Shown here one piece after another: positions 6,839 to 15,069 of a stretch of 61,395 nucleotides of DNA. Both the position numbers and the translations under genes were made by a program. This DNA comes from a virus. Each line of letters begins with the position of its first letter. Position 1 is the first letter of the stretch. Below the pieces are notes generated by a model. That model searched no databases and had not been told where the DNA came from. It was given only the letters and a program-made list of their open reading frames with translations. The stretch lies in the IMG/VR virus record IMGVR_UViG_3300050821_005455, positions 1 to 61,395 of that record, one strand, 5' to 3'.

Positions 6839-7620
6839 TTGTCGCCCAAACCCCTCGAGACATGGCGGACCCTCCCAAGCCGCCGACCCCGCAGCGCCTT
6901 TTGACCCGCTGGGAAGAGTTCCTGGGGTCAATCGCCGCCGGTCTTCCCCTGCAAGACGCAATGATGAAACACTACGTGACTCGAGCCGAGATCGAAGCCA
7001 AGTGCCTCGTAGCGGCCGAGCAGAAGCGCTGGAACGAAGCGCGCGCCGCGGCCCGCCGGCGGAACTGGTCGGTGCTCGACTTGGAGGACGTCTTCGCCCG
7101 GATCGGTAGCGGGCTCACCGTCGTTGATTCCGTTGAGGCGGTAAAGCCCGGCGGGTACCAGGGCTTTCATGACGTCGTAACGATCGATCCGGAGCTGAAC
7201 GAGCAGTACTTGAAGGCCCTGCGCCTGCGGGCGATGCACGTCGGCGAAGGGATCCTCGATATCGCCGATGATGATGACAAGGACACACTCGACACGGGCG
7301 GGAAGTCAGGAATCGTGCCCAATAACGCGAACGTGAATCGCTCCAAGCTGAAAGTTGAGAGCCGGCTCCGGCTGATGAAAGCATGGTATCCGCAGGTCTG
7401 GGGTGACCGGCCGACGACGCAGGTCAACGTTCAGATCAACCACGCCGAGAAGCTCGAGAACGCGCGGGCCCGATCCCGCGAGAAGCGCGCCATTCCGTCT
7501 GCCCGGAATCTGCTCAACGCCGCGATCGACGCGACGTTCTCGGAAGTTGTTCCCGCGGGAACAAAGGACGGGAACCAGGCGGCAGCGGATCCACTCGACA
7601 CGACCTGGATGGAAGGATGA
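6835..7620 (+). CDS. terS: Terminase small subunit
   Basis: I use the ATG that overlaps the preceding stop (ATGA); an internal ATG at 6862 is also possible. The protein has an N-terminal DNA-binding-like helical segment (about 20-75), then a terS-type stretch with LRAMHVGEGILDIADDDD and RLRLMKAWYPQVWGDR, seen in small terminases of many podo- and siphoviruses. It recognises the packaging start and works with the large subunit encoded two genes downstream. Confidence 0.85.
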   Translation: MIVAQTPRDMADPPKPPTPQRLLTRWEEFLGSIAAGLPLQDAMMKHYVTRAEIEAKCLVAAEQKRWNEARAAARRRNWSVLDLEDVFARIGSGLTVVDSVEAVKPGGYQGFHDVVTIDPELNEQYLKALRLRAMHVGEGILDIADDDDKDTLDTGGKSGIVPNNANVNRSKLKVESRLRLMKAWYPQVWGDRPTTQVNVQINHAEKLENARARSREKRAIPSARNLLNAAIDATFSEVVPAGTKDGNQAAADPLDTTWMEG

Positions 7621-7922
7621 AGCTCCTTGATCTGCGGCCAGAACTCAGCATAAAAGACGAATTCCAATGGGCGTTCCTCTCGTACGACTGCCCCGAATGC
7701 AAACGCAAAGGCGTCCAGCATCGGATCGGCAATAATATCGATATATTTGAGTGGGAGTGCGAGAGGCCTTGCTGGGGCATGACAGGAAGTAACTTCGCCG
7801 ATCTTTCGCTTACCGGCTCCCGTGCTTGCGCACTCCGCTCAACACGCGTGATGGGCGGATGCAAAGGGCATTGGGATATTGTGAACGGCGAAATCATCTT
7901 CCACGGAGATTCGGGGCAATGA
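7617..7922 (+). CDS. DUF6527-like protein
   Basis: 101 residues between the two terminase genes, overlapping both by four bases. A CPEC pair near residue 25, a Trp-Glu-Cys strand, and a terminal GCKGHWDIVNGEI resemble the DUF6527 family (metal-ligand Cys/His with a closing C..H..I..G pattern). Role unknown; fixed position next to terminase genes suggests a packaging- or head-linked job. Confidence 0.65.
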   Translation: MKLLDLRPELSIKDEFQWAFLSYDCPECKRKGVQHRIGNNIDIFEWECERPCWGMTGSNFADLSLTGSRACALRSTRVMGGCKGHWDIVNGEIIFHGDSGQ

Positions 7923-9421
7923 GCGCCGCCCTCAAACACGGGGACACGTCTCGGGCACGCGCCGCGCAGTCCTCGAATTCCATGACCGATGCAGAGTACG
8001 AGGAAGCGCTCACTGCCGACATGGGCGAGATGATCGACAAGTTCGAGGACTGGATCTATTACGCCTTCGACTGGGGCAACGGCGAACTTTCCGAGCATGA
8101 CGGGCCGGACAAGTGGCAGATCGCGGTCGCGCGCTCCGTCGATACGAAGCTCGAGGCGAATCCCGACTGTTCGATCCGTGAAGCGACCGCATCGGGCCAC
8201 GGCATCGGCAAGACCTGCGAAGTCGCTTGGATCATTCTCTGGATGATGTCGACCCGCCCGCATCTCGCCGGCGTGGTAACGGCGAACACGATGGGCCAGC
8301 TCTCCACCAAGACCTGGCGCGAGCTTGCGCTCTGGCACAAGCGGCTCATCAACCGGCATTGGTTCAAGTGGTCGGCCACCAAGTTCTGGCACGTCGAGCA
8401 TCCCGAGACTTGGGCCGTGCACGCAACGCCGAATAGCGAGCACAACTCTGAAGCATTCGCCGGATTGCACGCGAAGTACGTGCTCATGATCTTCGACGAG
8501 GCGAGCGCGATCCCCGACAAGATTTGGGAAGTCGCCGAGGGTGCGATGACCACGCCGCGCGCATTTTGGTTCGTATTCGGGAACCCGACGAGGAACACCG
8601 GCCGATTCAAGGATTGCTTCGAGCGTGACTCAAGCCGCTGGACGATCCGGCACGTTGACTCGCGCACCTGCAAGATGACGAACAAAGCTGAGCTCGAGGA
8701 ATGGATCAAGGCCTATGGGGAGGACTCTGACTTCGTCCGCATCCGCATCTTGGGACTCTTCCCGCGCAAGGGCGCGATGCAATTCATCGGCACCGACAAA
8801 GTTGAGCGCGCGATGCTGGGCGACGTGCCGTTCGATGCCTACTGCATGATCCCGATCGTCTTCGGGGTCGACGTCGCGCGCTACGGCGACGACAAGTCCT
8901 GCATCGCGGTCCGGCAGGGACGCAAGCTCCACGAGGTGCGCAAGTTCGTCGAGATCAACACCATGCAGCTCGCCGCCGAGGTGGTCGTTGCGATGAAAGA
9001 TTGGGGACAGGTAGCCGCGGTGTTCGTCGACGGCGTGGGAGTCGGCGGCGGCGTGGTTGACCGATTGCAGATGCTCGGGCATCCGGTGATCGAGGTGAAC
9101 GGCGGCGCGGTTGCGCTCGACGATGAGAAGTTTTACAACAAGACCGCCGAGATGTGGGATCGGATGCGCACCTGGATGGAGGGTGCCGATCTTCCTCCCA
9201 AAGACAATGACTTGCGTCTCGCTTTGATTGGGCGGGAGTATTACTTCGATGACAAAGAGCGTATACGGCTTGAGCGTAAGCAGGACATGAAAAAGCGCGG
9301 GCTATCCTCCCCCGATGAGGCGGATGCTGTCGCGCACTCTTTCGCCGAGGAGCTGGGCGATCTCATCCGGAACAGCTTCGAGCCGACCCAAACAGAAAAC
9401 AGCGTGGAGCCAGAACAATGA
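7919..9421 (+). CDS. terL: Terminase large subunit
   Basis: 500 residues from the ATG that overlaps the previous stop. ATPase: Walker A SGHGIGKT (about 92-99) and Walker B LMIFDEA (189-195). Nuclease: acidic residues in VFGVDVARYGDD (D318), VFVDGVG (D371) and SPDEADAV (D466/D469), the RNase H-like arrangement of large terminases. It cuts concatemeric DNA and pumps it into the prohead through the portal. Confidence 0.95.
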   Translation: MSAALKHGDTSRARAAQSSNSMTDAEYEEALTADMGEMIDKFEDWIYYAFDWGNGELSEHDGPDKWQIAVARSVDTKLEANPDCSIREATASGHGIGKTCEVAWIILWMMSTRPHLAGVVTANTMGQLSTKTWRELALWHKRLINRHWFKWSATKFWHVEHPETWAVHATPNSEHNSEAFAGLHAKYVLMIFDEASAIPDKIWEVAEGAMTTPRAFWFVFGNPTRNTGRFKDCFERDSSRWTIRHVDSRTCKMTNKAELEEWIKAYGEDSDFVRIRILGLFPRKGAMQFIGTDKVERAMLGDVPFDAYCMIPIVFGVDVARYGDDKSCIAVRQGRKLHEVRKFVEINTMQLAAEVVVAMKDWGQVAAVFVDGVGVGGGVVDRLQMLGHPVIEVNGGAVALDDEKFYNKTAEMWDRMRTWMEGADLPPKDNDLRLALIGREYYFDDKERIRLERKQDMKKRGLSSPDEADAVAHSFAEELGDLIRNSFEPTQTENSVEPEQ

Positions 9422-9615
9422 GCAAACCAAATCAGACCGTTATCCCTGTTGTGCCAACTCACGGCGTAACGCCCCCGCCGGCCAATCATATCTACTGGCC
9501 CGTAGTGCGCGTAGCAGATGGCGTCGAAGTGGATCGCTGCGCCGACTATCCCACAGCAGTTGCACGAGCCAAAGTGCTCGCAGCGCAGGCGCTACAATTG
9601 GGATTGCCGGTATAG
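9418..9615 (+). CDS. Hypothetical 65-residue protein
   Basis: ATGA overlap with terL. A Pro-rich N-terminus is followed by a beta/alpha unit (YWPVVRVADGVEVDRC, then an Ala helix). No recognised family; probably co-translated with the packaging genes. Confidence 0.65.
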   Translation: MSKPNQTVIPVVPTHGVTPPPANHIYWPVVRVADGVEVDRCADYPTAVARAKVLAAQALQLGLPV

Positions 9616-9625
9616 GAGCGCGTCC

Positions 9626-9805
9626 ATGGCGCTATTCGTGATGGTGTACACGAAGGCATACTCGAAACCGTTCGATGCGGCGAATCTCGAGGAAGCCGGA
9701 AGGAAAGCCAAAGCCGAGATGGGCGAGGATCACGGCAAGGTGCTGCTCGCCGTTAGAACTGGTGCTGAGCATCAAGCAGCGCTATCCAGAGGGGAGGTCG
9801 GATGA
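9626..9805 (+). CDS. Hypothetical 59-residue protein
   Basis: ATG with AGGAG eight bases upstream. The sequence reads as one beta strand (ALFVMVYTKAYS) followed by a helix (LEEAGRKAKAEM) and a second strand. It ends in an ATGA overlap with the next gene. No recognised family. Confidence 0.65.
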   Translation: MALFVMVYTKAYSKPFDAANLEEAGRKAKAEMGEDHGKVLLAVRTGAEHQAALSRGEVG

Positions 9806-10245
9806 GCCGCGAGTACATCATCGGGGAAACCAAGGGCAAGCGCCACGTCGTCGACTACAATGCGATCGACGCGGGCAAATCTCACGAAGACACGATCGCC
9901 GCGATGGAATTCTACTACGCGAAGCAGATCGGTTCGGCGCTCATGTACGTCTACAAGAACCGCAACTGGATGGTCGACGTCGACATTCGCAATCAGATGA
10001 TAGTGATTGGCGCGCCCGATCTCTCCAAGGTCAAGGGCTACTACCTCCCGATGAAGCGCGATGCGCTCGTCGAACTCTGCAAGCGCGCTGTGCACGCCGG
10101 GGGCGAGATCCTTGAGCGCTACAATCTTTCCCGCGCGATGAATGTCTCGCCGGATTCCTTCGAGATGCTGCCGCGCGACTTCCGCGACGACGCGATCTCG
10201 GCGGACGCCGCGCCAACTCCGAGCACCAAGAAGTACAATGCCTGA
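9802..10245 (+). CDS. Hypothetical protein between terminase and portal
   Basis: 147 residues, mixed alpha/beta, overlapping its neighbours at both ends. The position between terL and portal is usual for small head-assembly or DNA-packaging accessory proteins, but I see no diagnostic motif. Confidence 0.65.
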   Translation: MSREYIIGETKGKRHVVDYNAIDAGKSHEDTIAAMEFYYAKQIGSALMYVYKNRNWMVDVDIRNQMIVIGAPDLSKVKGYYLPMKRDALVELCKRAVHAGGEILERYNLSRAMNVSPDSFEMLPRDFRDDAISADAAPTPSTKKYNA

Positions 10246-12604
10246 GCAAACCCGCGAAGCCGTGAATGAAACCCGGGGCGGCGCTCAAGGGTTCACCGTT
10301 GATCAGAACAACGGCTTCTCGCGCACGGCTGGGGATCTTCCGGTAGGCGAGCATAACAACTCGCCGCTCCCGCCGACGAACGGCATCGGCGGGATGCAAC
10401 TTCCTCTGGAGTCCGCGGCCGCGGGCATGGGCAACATGGGCACGCCGATGAAGGGCATGTCGGAGCCCCATCAAAGCGATGCCTGGTGCCTGAAGAAGGC
10501 CATGGATATCTATGTTAATTCGCGCGACTACATGGAAGCGAATATCACCCTCGGATGGGAACGAAATCTCTACCACTTCAGGAATGAGCATGGCCCCGCA
10601 ACACCCTACGTCCGCGCAGATTGGCGTCGCGCAAGAACCTTCCGGCCGAAGACACGCGCAAACGTCAAAGCCCAGGAGGCCTCCCATGCAGCGGCGGCCT
10701 TCTCGACTGAAGACTACCTGCAGGTCAGTCCTGTCGACGCCACCGATGAGCGTCAAGTTATTTCTGCGTCAATCACAAAAAATTTGGTCCAACAACGCCT
10801 CGTTACTGCGCCTTGGAATTGGTTTCTGACCGCACAGGGTGCCTTTCAAGATACCAAGGTTTACGGCGTTTGCATCTCGCACCAGTATTGGCGCTTCGAG
10901 CAGGTCGAAGAGGTTGTGCCGGCTTATGACGATGACGGCATGCCGATCATGGGCAAGAACGATGAAGGCAAAGACTCGCCGATGGGGTACACGAAGTACA
11001 AGACGGTGGCCGACATGCCGGTCGTCGATATTGAGCCGCCCGAGTGCTTCCTCTTCGATCCGATGTGCGACTGGCGAAACCCGGCTCAGTCGAGTCCCTA
11101 TCTCTGTTTGATGCGCGGCATGTACGCGCTTGATGTGCTGCAGTATATGCGGCGCAAGGATACGAAGACAGGGATGCCTATGTGGAGGCAGTATTCGCTG
11201 CAGCAGATCACCGCGACGCGCAAGGAGAATGTCGACAATCGCACTCGCCGGGCTCGCGAGGGCAGGAAGCGCATCGATCCGCAGATGAACCAGGCCTCCG
11301 CCGAGTATTCGATGGTATGGGCGCACCTCAACATCTGTCGCGAGAACGGTGTTGACGTCGCCTTTTGGACCCTCGGTACGAACTTGGTGCTTACGGATCC
11401 TGTGCCGCTCGTCGAGATGTATCCGCATCTATCGCCCGGCGAGAGGCCCTTTGTTGTTGGTTTTTCCGTCGTCGAGGCGCACCGGAACTACCCCGACGGC
11501 GACGTCGCGCAGTCGGCGCCTCTGCAGGAAGAGATCAACCAGATCGCGAACCAGCGACTCGATAACGTGCGTCTCGTGCTCAACAAGCGCTACTTCATCC
11601 GCCGCGGCTCGCAGATGGATCTCGATGCGTTGATGCGCAACATTCCCGGCGGCGGCGTGATGACGAACGATCCTGAGAAGGACGTCAACATAGTCAATAC
11701 GCCCGACGTCACCGGCTCAAGCTATCAGGAGCAGGATCGCTTGACGCAGGACTTCGATGAGCTCGTGGGCGGTTTTGGCGCGCAGGCCGCGCAAGCGAGC
11801 GGTAAGCAGGTAGATCGCGCGGGTTCGCTCGACCAAATCCAGGGCGCCGCGGGCTCGGTGCAGGACTACTCGATCAAAATTTTCTTCTCGAGTTGGATGG
11901 AACCGGTGCTCCGACAGCTCGTGAAAATGGAGCAGAAATATGAAACTGACGAAACTCTTCTGGCTGTTGCGGCCAAACAGTCCCCTCTCTGGATCCGGTA
12001 CGGCGAATCCACTGTGGACGACACCTACCTTCAGCAAGAACTCGTTACCGTGGTGGACGTTGGGATGGGCAATACCGACCCGGTCAAGAGAATCCAGAAG
12101 CTTGCGTTCGGTCTAGGCCAAGTGATGCAACTGCCTGACATGGGCCGGCGCATCAAATCGCGCGATGTCGCGAACGAGGTCATGGGCGCACTCGGCTATA
12201 AGAACGCCGATCGGTTCTTCATGAACGATCAGGAGCTCGTCGAGCACATGAAAGCACAGCAAGGAATACCGCCACCGCCTCCGCCGCCGGAAGTGCAGAT
12301 GAAGACGATGGAACTCCAGCAGCGCAAGGACGAGGCCGATAAACGCGACCAGCGTGAACGCGAGATCGCCGCTAATGATATAGCCTTCCGCAAAGAGCAG
12401 CTCGCCTCGACGCACGATGTCGCGCACTCGAAACTCGCGGACAACGTTGGCATCCAGGCAGCCAAGAATCACACGATGCGTGATATCGCGGCAGCGAAGG
12501 AAGGTAACCGGCTTGCCGAGGTCAACATGCAGCGCGCCGATAAGGCTCGGCCCAAGCCACAACCAGCTAGCAAGCCGCCGGGCGGCAAAGGACCACCTAA
12601 ATGA
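10238..12604 (+). CDS. Portal protein
   Basis: 788 residues. The start is the ATG at 10238; the longer open frame upstream lies in another gene. Size, position directly after terL and the long helical core with conserved Arg/Asn runs (SAPLQEEINQIANQRLDNVR) fit the large portals of podoviruses (P22 and N4 types, about 720-760 residues). The C-terminal 120 residues are a charged helical barrel-like extension containing a PPPPPPPE run. Forms the dodecameric DNA channel at the head vertex. Confidence 0.85.
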   Translation: MPEQTREAVNETRGGAQGFTVDQNNGFSRTAGDLPVGEHNNSPLPPTNGIGGMQLPLESAAAGMGNMGTPMKGMSEPHQSDAWCLKKAMDIYVNSRDYMEANITLGWERNLYHFRNEHGPATPYVRADWRRARTFRPKTRANVKAQEASHAAAAFSTEDYLQVSPVDATDERQVISASITKNLVQQRLVTAPWNWFLTAQGAFQDTKVYGVCISHQYWRFEQVEEVVPAYDDDGMPIMGKNDEGKDSPMGYTKYKTVADMPVVDIEPPECFLFDPMCDWRNPAQSSPYLCLMRGMYALDVLQYMRRKDTKTGMPMWRQYSLQQITATRKENVDNRTRRAREGRKRIDPQMNQASAEYSMVWAHLNICRENGVDVAFWTLGTNLVLTDPVPLVEMYPHLSPGERPFVVGFSVVEAHRNYPDGDVAQSAPLQEEINQIANQRLDNVRLVLNKRYFIRRGSQMDLDALMRNIPGGGVMTNDPEKDVNIVNTPDVTGSSYQEQDRLTQDFDELVGGFGAQAAQASGKQVDRAGSLDQIQGAAGSVQDYSIKIFFSSWMEPVLRQLVKMEQKYETDETLLAVAAKQSPLWIRYGESTVDDTYLQQELVTVVDVGMGNTDPVKRIQKLAFGLGQVMQLPDMGRRIKSRDVANEVMGALGYKNADRFFMNDQELVEHMKAQQGIPPPPPPPEVQMKTMELQQRKDEADKRDQREREIAANDIAFRKEQLASTHDVAHSKLADNVGIQAAKNHTMRDIAAAKEGNRLAEVNMQRADKARPKPQPASKPPGGKGPPK

Positions 12605-12798
12605 TGATCGACACTAGGCGGGTTGGAGCTTGGCTTGCGCGCGCGTTTTGGTATGCCGCCACTGTTGCCGCGCTCATCCTTGCATTCGTTTTCGTCATGA
12701 ACGCAAATGCCTTTCAGCAAGCGCAGGTCGAGATCGGCGTTTATCAGGCGAAAGCTATCGGGGCGCTGGCGGAACTTTTGAAAGGGCACAGCACTTGA
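12601..12798 (+). CDS. Small single-pass membrane protein
   Basis: 65 residues overlapping the portal stop. One hydrophobic helix (about 13-35, FWYAATVAALILAFVFVM) between a basic N-terminus and an amphipathic tail. Function unknown. Confidence 0.65.
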   Translation: MMIDTRRVGAWLARAFWYAATVAALILAFVFVMNANAFQQAQVEIGVYQAKAIGALAELLKGHST

Positions 12799-12938
12799 TC
12801 CGCATTGCAGCGTGCCTCTTGTTGATCGCGCTGCCAGGATTCCATGGCACACATGTGCCGGGCGTGAGGTACTCGGATTGGATGTTCTACGACGATGAGA
12901 ACATGCCTGACGAGACGCACGTCACACACGATATTTGA
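12795..12938 (+). CDS. 47-residue exported peptide
   Basis: TTG start overlapping the previous stop (TTGA). The N-terminal 16 residues are a signal-peptide-like run (IRIAACLLLIALPGFHG), followed by an acidic, His/Tyr/Asp-rich tail. Coupled to the preceding membrane peptide, so the two may act together in the envelope. Function unknown. Confidence 0.5.
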   Translation: MIRIAACLLLIALPGFHGTHVPGVRYSDWMFYDDENMPDETHVTHDI

Positions 12939-12959
12939 TGAGAGGAGTAGAAAGCCGCC

Positions 12960-13322
12960 ATGAGCCTTAAATTCGGATCAATCGATGCGCAAGCAGTCTG
13001 CGGTGTCTGTCAAGTCACCGTCATAACTACGGCAACCGGCACAGTGGTTGTGGCTGGCAACATAGCTACGGGCCCTGGCGTTGGCACGCAGGGCGGCAAT
13101 GTGGTCTCATATTACGGCTGCAATGTCATTTCCGTCGGGGGTAACAGCGTGTCGGTGTACCTCGTCAACGGCACGAGCACTCAGCTGGTCGGCATAGGAA
13201 CAGCGACCGCGCTCGGGCTAACCGCCGCACCAGGGCCTGCGGGCTTTGGTGTAGCAGGCTCCGGAGCTCTCGTCGCAGTGCTCGGCACCGGCTCGGGCCA
13301 GTTGAACATCCTTTTCCAGTAG
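12960..13322 (+). CDS. Glycine/valine-rich virion-type protein
   Basis: 120 residues of small beta-forming residues (VVVAGNIATGPGVGTQGGN) with no long helix, AGAGGAG site upstream. It looks like a decoration or capsid cement protein; nothing more specific is visible. Confidence 0.65.
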   Translation: MSLKFGSIDAQAVCGVCQVTVITTATGTVVVAGNIATGPGVGTQGGNVVSYYGCNVISVGGNSVSVYLVNGTSTQLVGIGTATALGLTAAPGPAGFGVAGSGALVAVLGTGSGQLNILFQ

Positions 13323-13331
13323 GAGCGCGCA

Positions 13332-13562
13332 ATGCCTGATTCCAGCGGTTGGGGCGGACGAGTCCGCGAACAGAAGATCATGGATACCGTCGATGCGATG
13401 GCGGGTAGTGGCAAAGGGCATCCTGCTGCAGTGCCCACGCCGCCGGCGACTGGCCCAAAGACACATCCCGCAGCCTCGAGCTACGCGCCCGCCGCTGGCG
13501 AACCGGCTCCCGGACCGCACGTCTACGGCTCTCCGATCGAGGGCAATGGACCCAGCCAATGA
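13332..13562 (+). CDS. Disordered Pro/Ala-rich small protein with HPAA motifs
   Basis: 76 residues with two His-Pro-Ala-Ala copies (KGHPAAVP, KTHPAASS). Low-complexity Pro/Ala/Gly C-terminal half. It begins a run of short consecutive genes that all carry this motif. A 14-codon frame (13559-13603) links its stop to the next gene by ATGA overlaps at both ends and may be a translational bridge. Confidence 0.65.
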   Translation: MPDSSGWGGRVREQKIMDTVDAMAGSGKGHPAAVPTPPATGPKTHPAASSYAPAAGEPAPGPHVYGSPIEGNGPSQ

Positions 13563-13599
13563 AAGGCACCGACGACCTGATCAAAGGCACGGGCGACGC

Positions 13600-13779
13600 A
13601 TGAGTTTGACACCGCGCCAGATCGCGCCAGGAGAGACAGCTAGCTTTCCGTTGCCTGTGGCAGGACAACCTGGTGCGCAATACCAGCGGAACGCTAAGAT
13701 GCATCCAGCCGCGATCGAGGCATCTTCGCGCACGAATCCAGCGAACGCGGGGCGCCCGCAACTGGCAGGTAAGCGATGA
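13600..13779 (+). CDS. HPAA-motif small protein
   Basis: 59 residues, MSLTPRQIAPGETASF start, Pro/Ala-rich, with KMHPAAIE near residue 34. Coupled by ATGA to both neighbours. Unstructured in appearance; possible head-interior or scaffold-binding peptide. Confidence 0.6.
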   Translation: MSLTPRQIAPGETASFPLPVAGQPGAQYQRNAKMHPAAIEASSRTNPANAGRPQLAGKR

Positions 13780-13952
13780 AAGGCCCGATGAGCTTGGGAA
13801 AGCCTCCGGGCATGAAAGCCTCGGGGCACATCGCTTCGCCGAAACCGCCTAAAGTTCATCCGGCCGCGCAGCAGGCGCGCATCCGGTTACCTGAGGGCGA
13901 ACAGACTCCGAGCGATCCGGCTCCGTTTTTACCGACAGTAGGGAAGGTGTAA
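13776..13952 (+). CDS. HPAA-motif small protein
   Basis: 58 residues, basic, Pro-rich, containing KVHPAAQQ near residue 28. ATGA overlap with the gene before and one base from the GTG of the next. Probably unstructured. Confidence 0.6.
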   Translation: MKGPMSLGKPPGMKASGHIASPKPPKVHPAAQQARIRLPEGEQTPSDPAPFLPTVGKV

Positions 13953-13953
13953 C

Positions 13954-14172
13954 GTGCCAAGTGTTTCAAGAGCGCAACAGGCAGCCATGCACGCCGCGGC
14001 GGCGGGCAATTCGACGATTGGAATTCCTCAATCGGTCGGCGAGGATTTCTCAGCAGCGGACCACGCGCGGGGACCGGCGAAGTTGCCGGAGCGAGTGAAG
14101 TCTCATCCGGCTTCGCACAAGTCGGAGCGTTTTAAAAGCTACAAGAGCCGATTCAACTTCAAGGAGAAATAG
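13954..14172 (+). CDS. DUF3008-like small basic protein with HPAS motif
   Basis: 72 residues from a GTG. The N-terminus MPSVSRAQQAAMHAAAAG resembles short phage proteins beginning MPxxSKAQQRFMGxV. The middle has VKSHPASHK, a variant of the HPAA motif, and the C-terminus is strongly basic. Function unknown. Confidence 0.65.
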   Translation: MPSVSRAQQAAMHAAAAGNSTIGIPQSVGEDFSAADHARGPAKLPERVKSHPASHKSERFKSYKSRFNFKEK

Positions 14173-14508
14173 ATGGATATCCAGGAGATCGAGACCAAAC
14201 TGCATGTCGAAGCGGTAGTTGCCGCGTTCAATCGCGCCGAGGATCTGAAGACCAAGCTTGAGAACCTCGTTAAGCTCGATGTTGAGAAAGCGAAAGCCGA
14301 CCTGCAGACAGGCATCGCGTACTTTGAAGGCGAAGTCAAGCGGCTCGAAGGATTGATTCATCCGGCGGTGCTGCCATTGGTGCAGGCCGGGGTGCCGGCC
14401 GATCAAGCGATCAATTTCGCCAAACAAGGAGTAACTGTCGAGCAGCTCGTGGCACAAGGCGGCCCGTCCAATCAGGCGCAGCAGGCTGCGAAACTGATCG
14501 TTAACTAG
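14173..14508 (+). CDS. Hypothetical helical protein
   Basis: 111 residues. Residues 1-60 form a heptad-like helix, likely coiled coil, then LIHPAV (a degenerate HPA copy) and a smaller helical domain. It starts on the base after the previous stop. Possibly a minor head protein. Confidence 0.65.
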   Translation: MDIQEIETKLHVEAVVAAFNRAEDLKTKLENLVKLDVEKAKADLQTGIAYFEGEVKRLEGLIHPAVLPLVQAGVPADQAINFAKQGVTVEQLVAQGGPSNQAQQAAKLIVN

Positions 14509-14516
14509 GAGGATCG

Positions 14517-14702
14517 ATGAAGAGTCATTTTCTCGGCGGTGGCCCTAAGGGCAAACATGGATTTCCGATCGGCGACAAGAAGCACGCGCGCTTGGCCATA
14601 GGCGGCGCGACGCGTAGCTACAACGCTGGGAATATCTCCAAGTCGAAAGAAGAGAGCATTCAGTCCGCGGCAAGGCACAAGTTGCATCCAGCGGCGCGAT
14701 AA
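14517..14702 (+). CDS. Small basic protein with C-terminal HPAA motif
   Basis: 61 residues. The pattern FPIGDKKHARLAIGGATRS ... GNISKSKEE occurs in small proteins of many phages with unknown role. It ends RHKLHPAAR, again the His-Pro-Ala-Ala motif. Good AGGAGG site. Confidence 0.75.
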   Translation: MKSHFLGGGPKGKHGFPIGDKKHARLAIGGATRSYNAGNISKSKEESIQSAARHKLHPAAR

Positions 14703-14720
14703 CGAAAAGGGACCTACCGA

Positions 14721-15056
14721 ATGGCGGTCAATGTAGAAGAGATCGACTTCGTCGACGAGAAAGAGCGCGAACTGTTCGCCGCGGTAATGCTCGGCGATGA
14801 CCTCAGAGAATTCCTACGCGCAACGCCCGTTGGGCAGTACCTGCACCATCGCGCGAAACTCACCATCCAGCAAGCCGAAATTGACGCACTCAAAGTCAAC
14901 CCCGACGGCTTGCGCGGGTGGCTCTATGCTCGGAGGAAGCTCCGGGAGATTCGTGCACGGGCAGATGCCGCGCGCATGCTCATCGGGTGGTTTGGCGACG
15001 CCCTTGCCGATGCGAATAATGCTGAAGTCGCGTTGAAGGAGTATCGAAACCCCTAG
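14721..15056 (+). CDS. Hypothetical helical protein upstream of scaffold
   Basis: 111 residues, almost all helical with alternating charge. Position directly before the scaffold-like gene suggests a role in head assembly; no family recognised. Confidence 0.65.
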   Translation: MAVNVEEIDFVDEKERELFAAVMLGDDLREFLRATPVGQYLHHRAKLTIQQAEIDALKVNPDGLRGWLYARRKLREIRARADAARMLIGWFGDALADANNAEVALKEYRNP

Positions 15057-15069
15057 AGGAGTACTAATC

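Noticed and set aside
7514-9082. Minus-strand frames (7514-8470, 8630-9082) opposite the terminase genes
   Set aside because: Shadows of high-GC coding sequence; no ribosome sites and terL motifs are clear on the plus strand.
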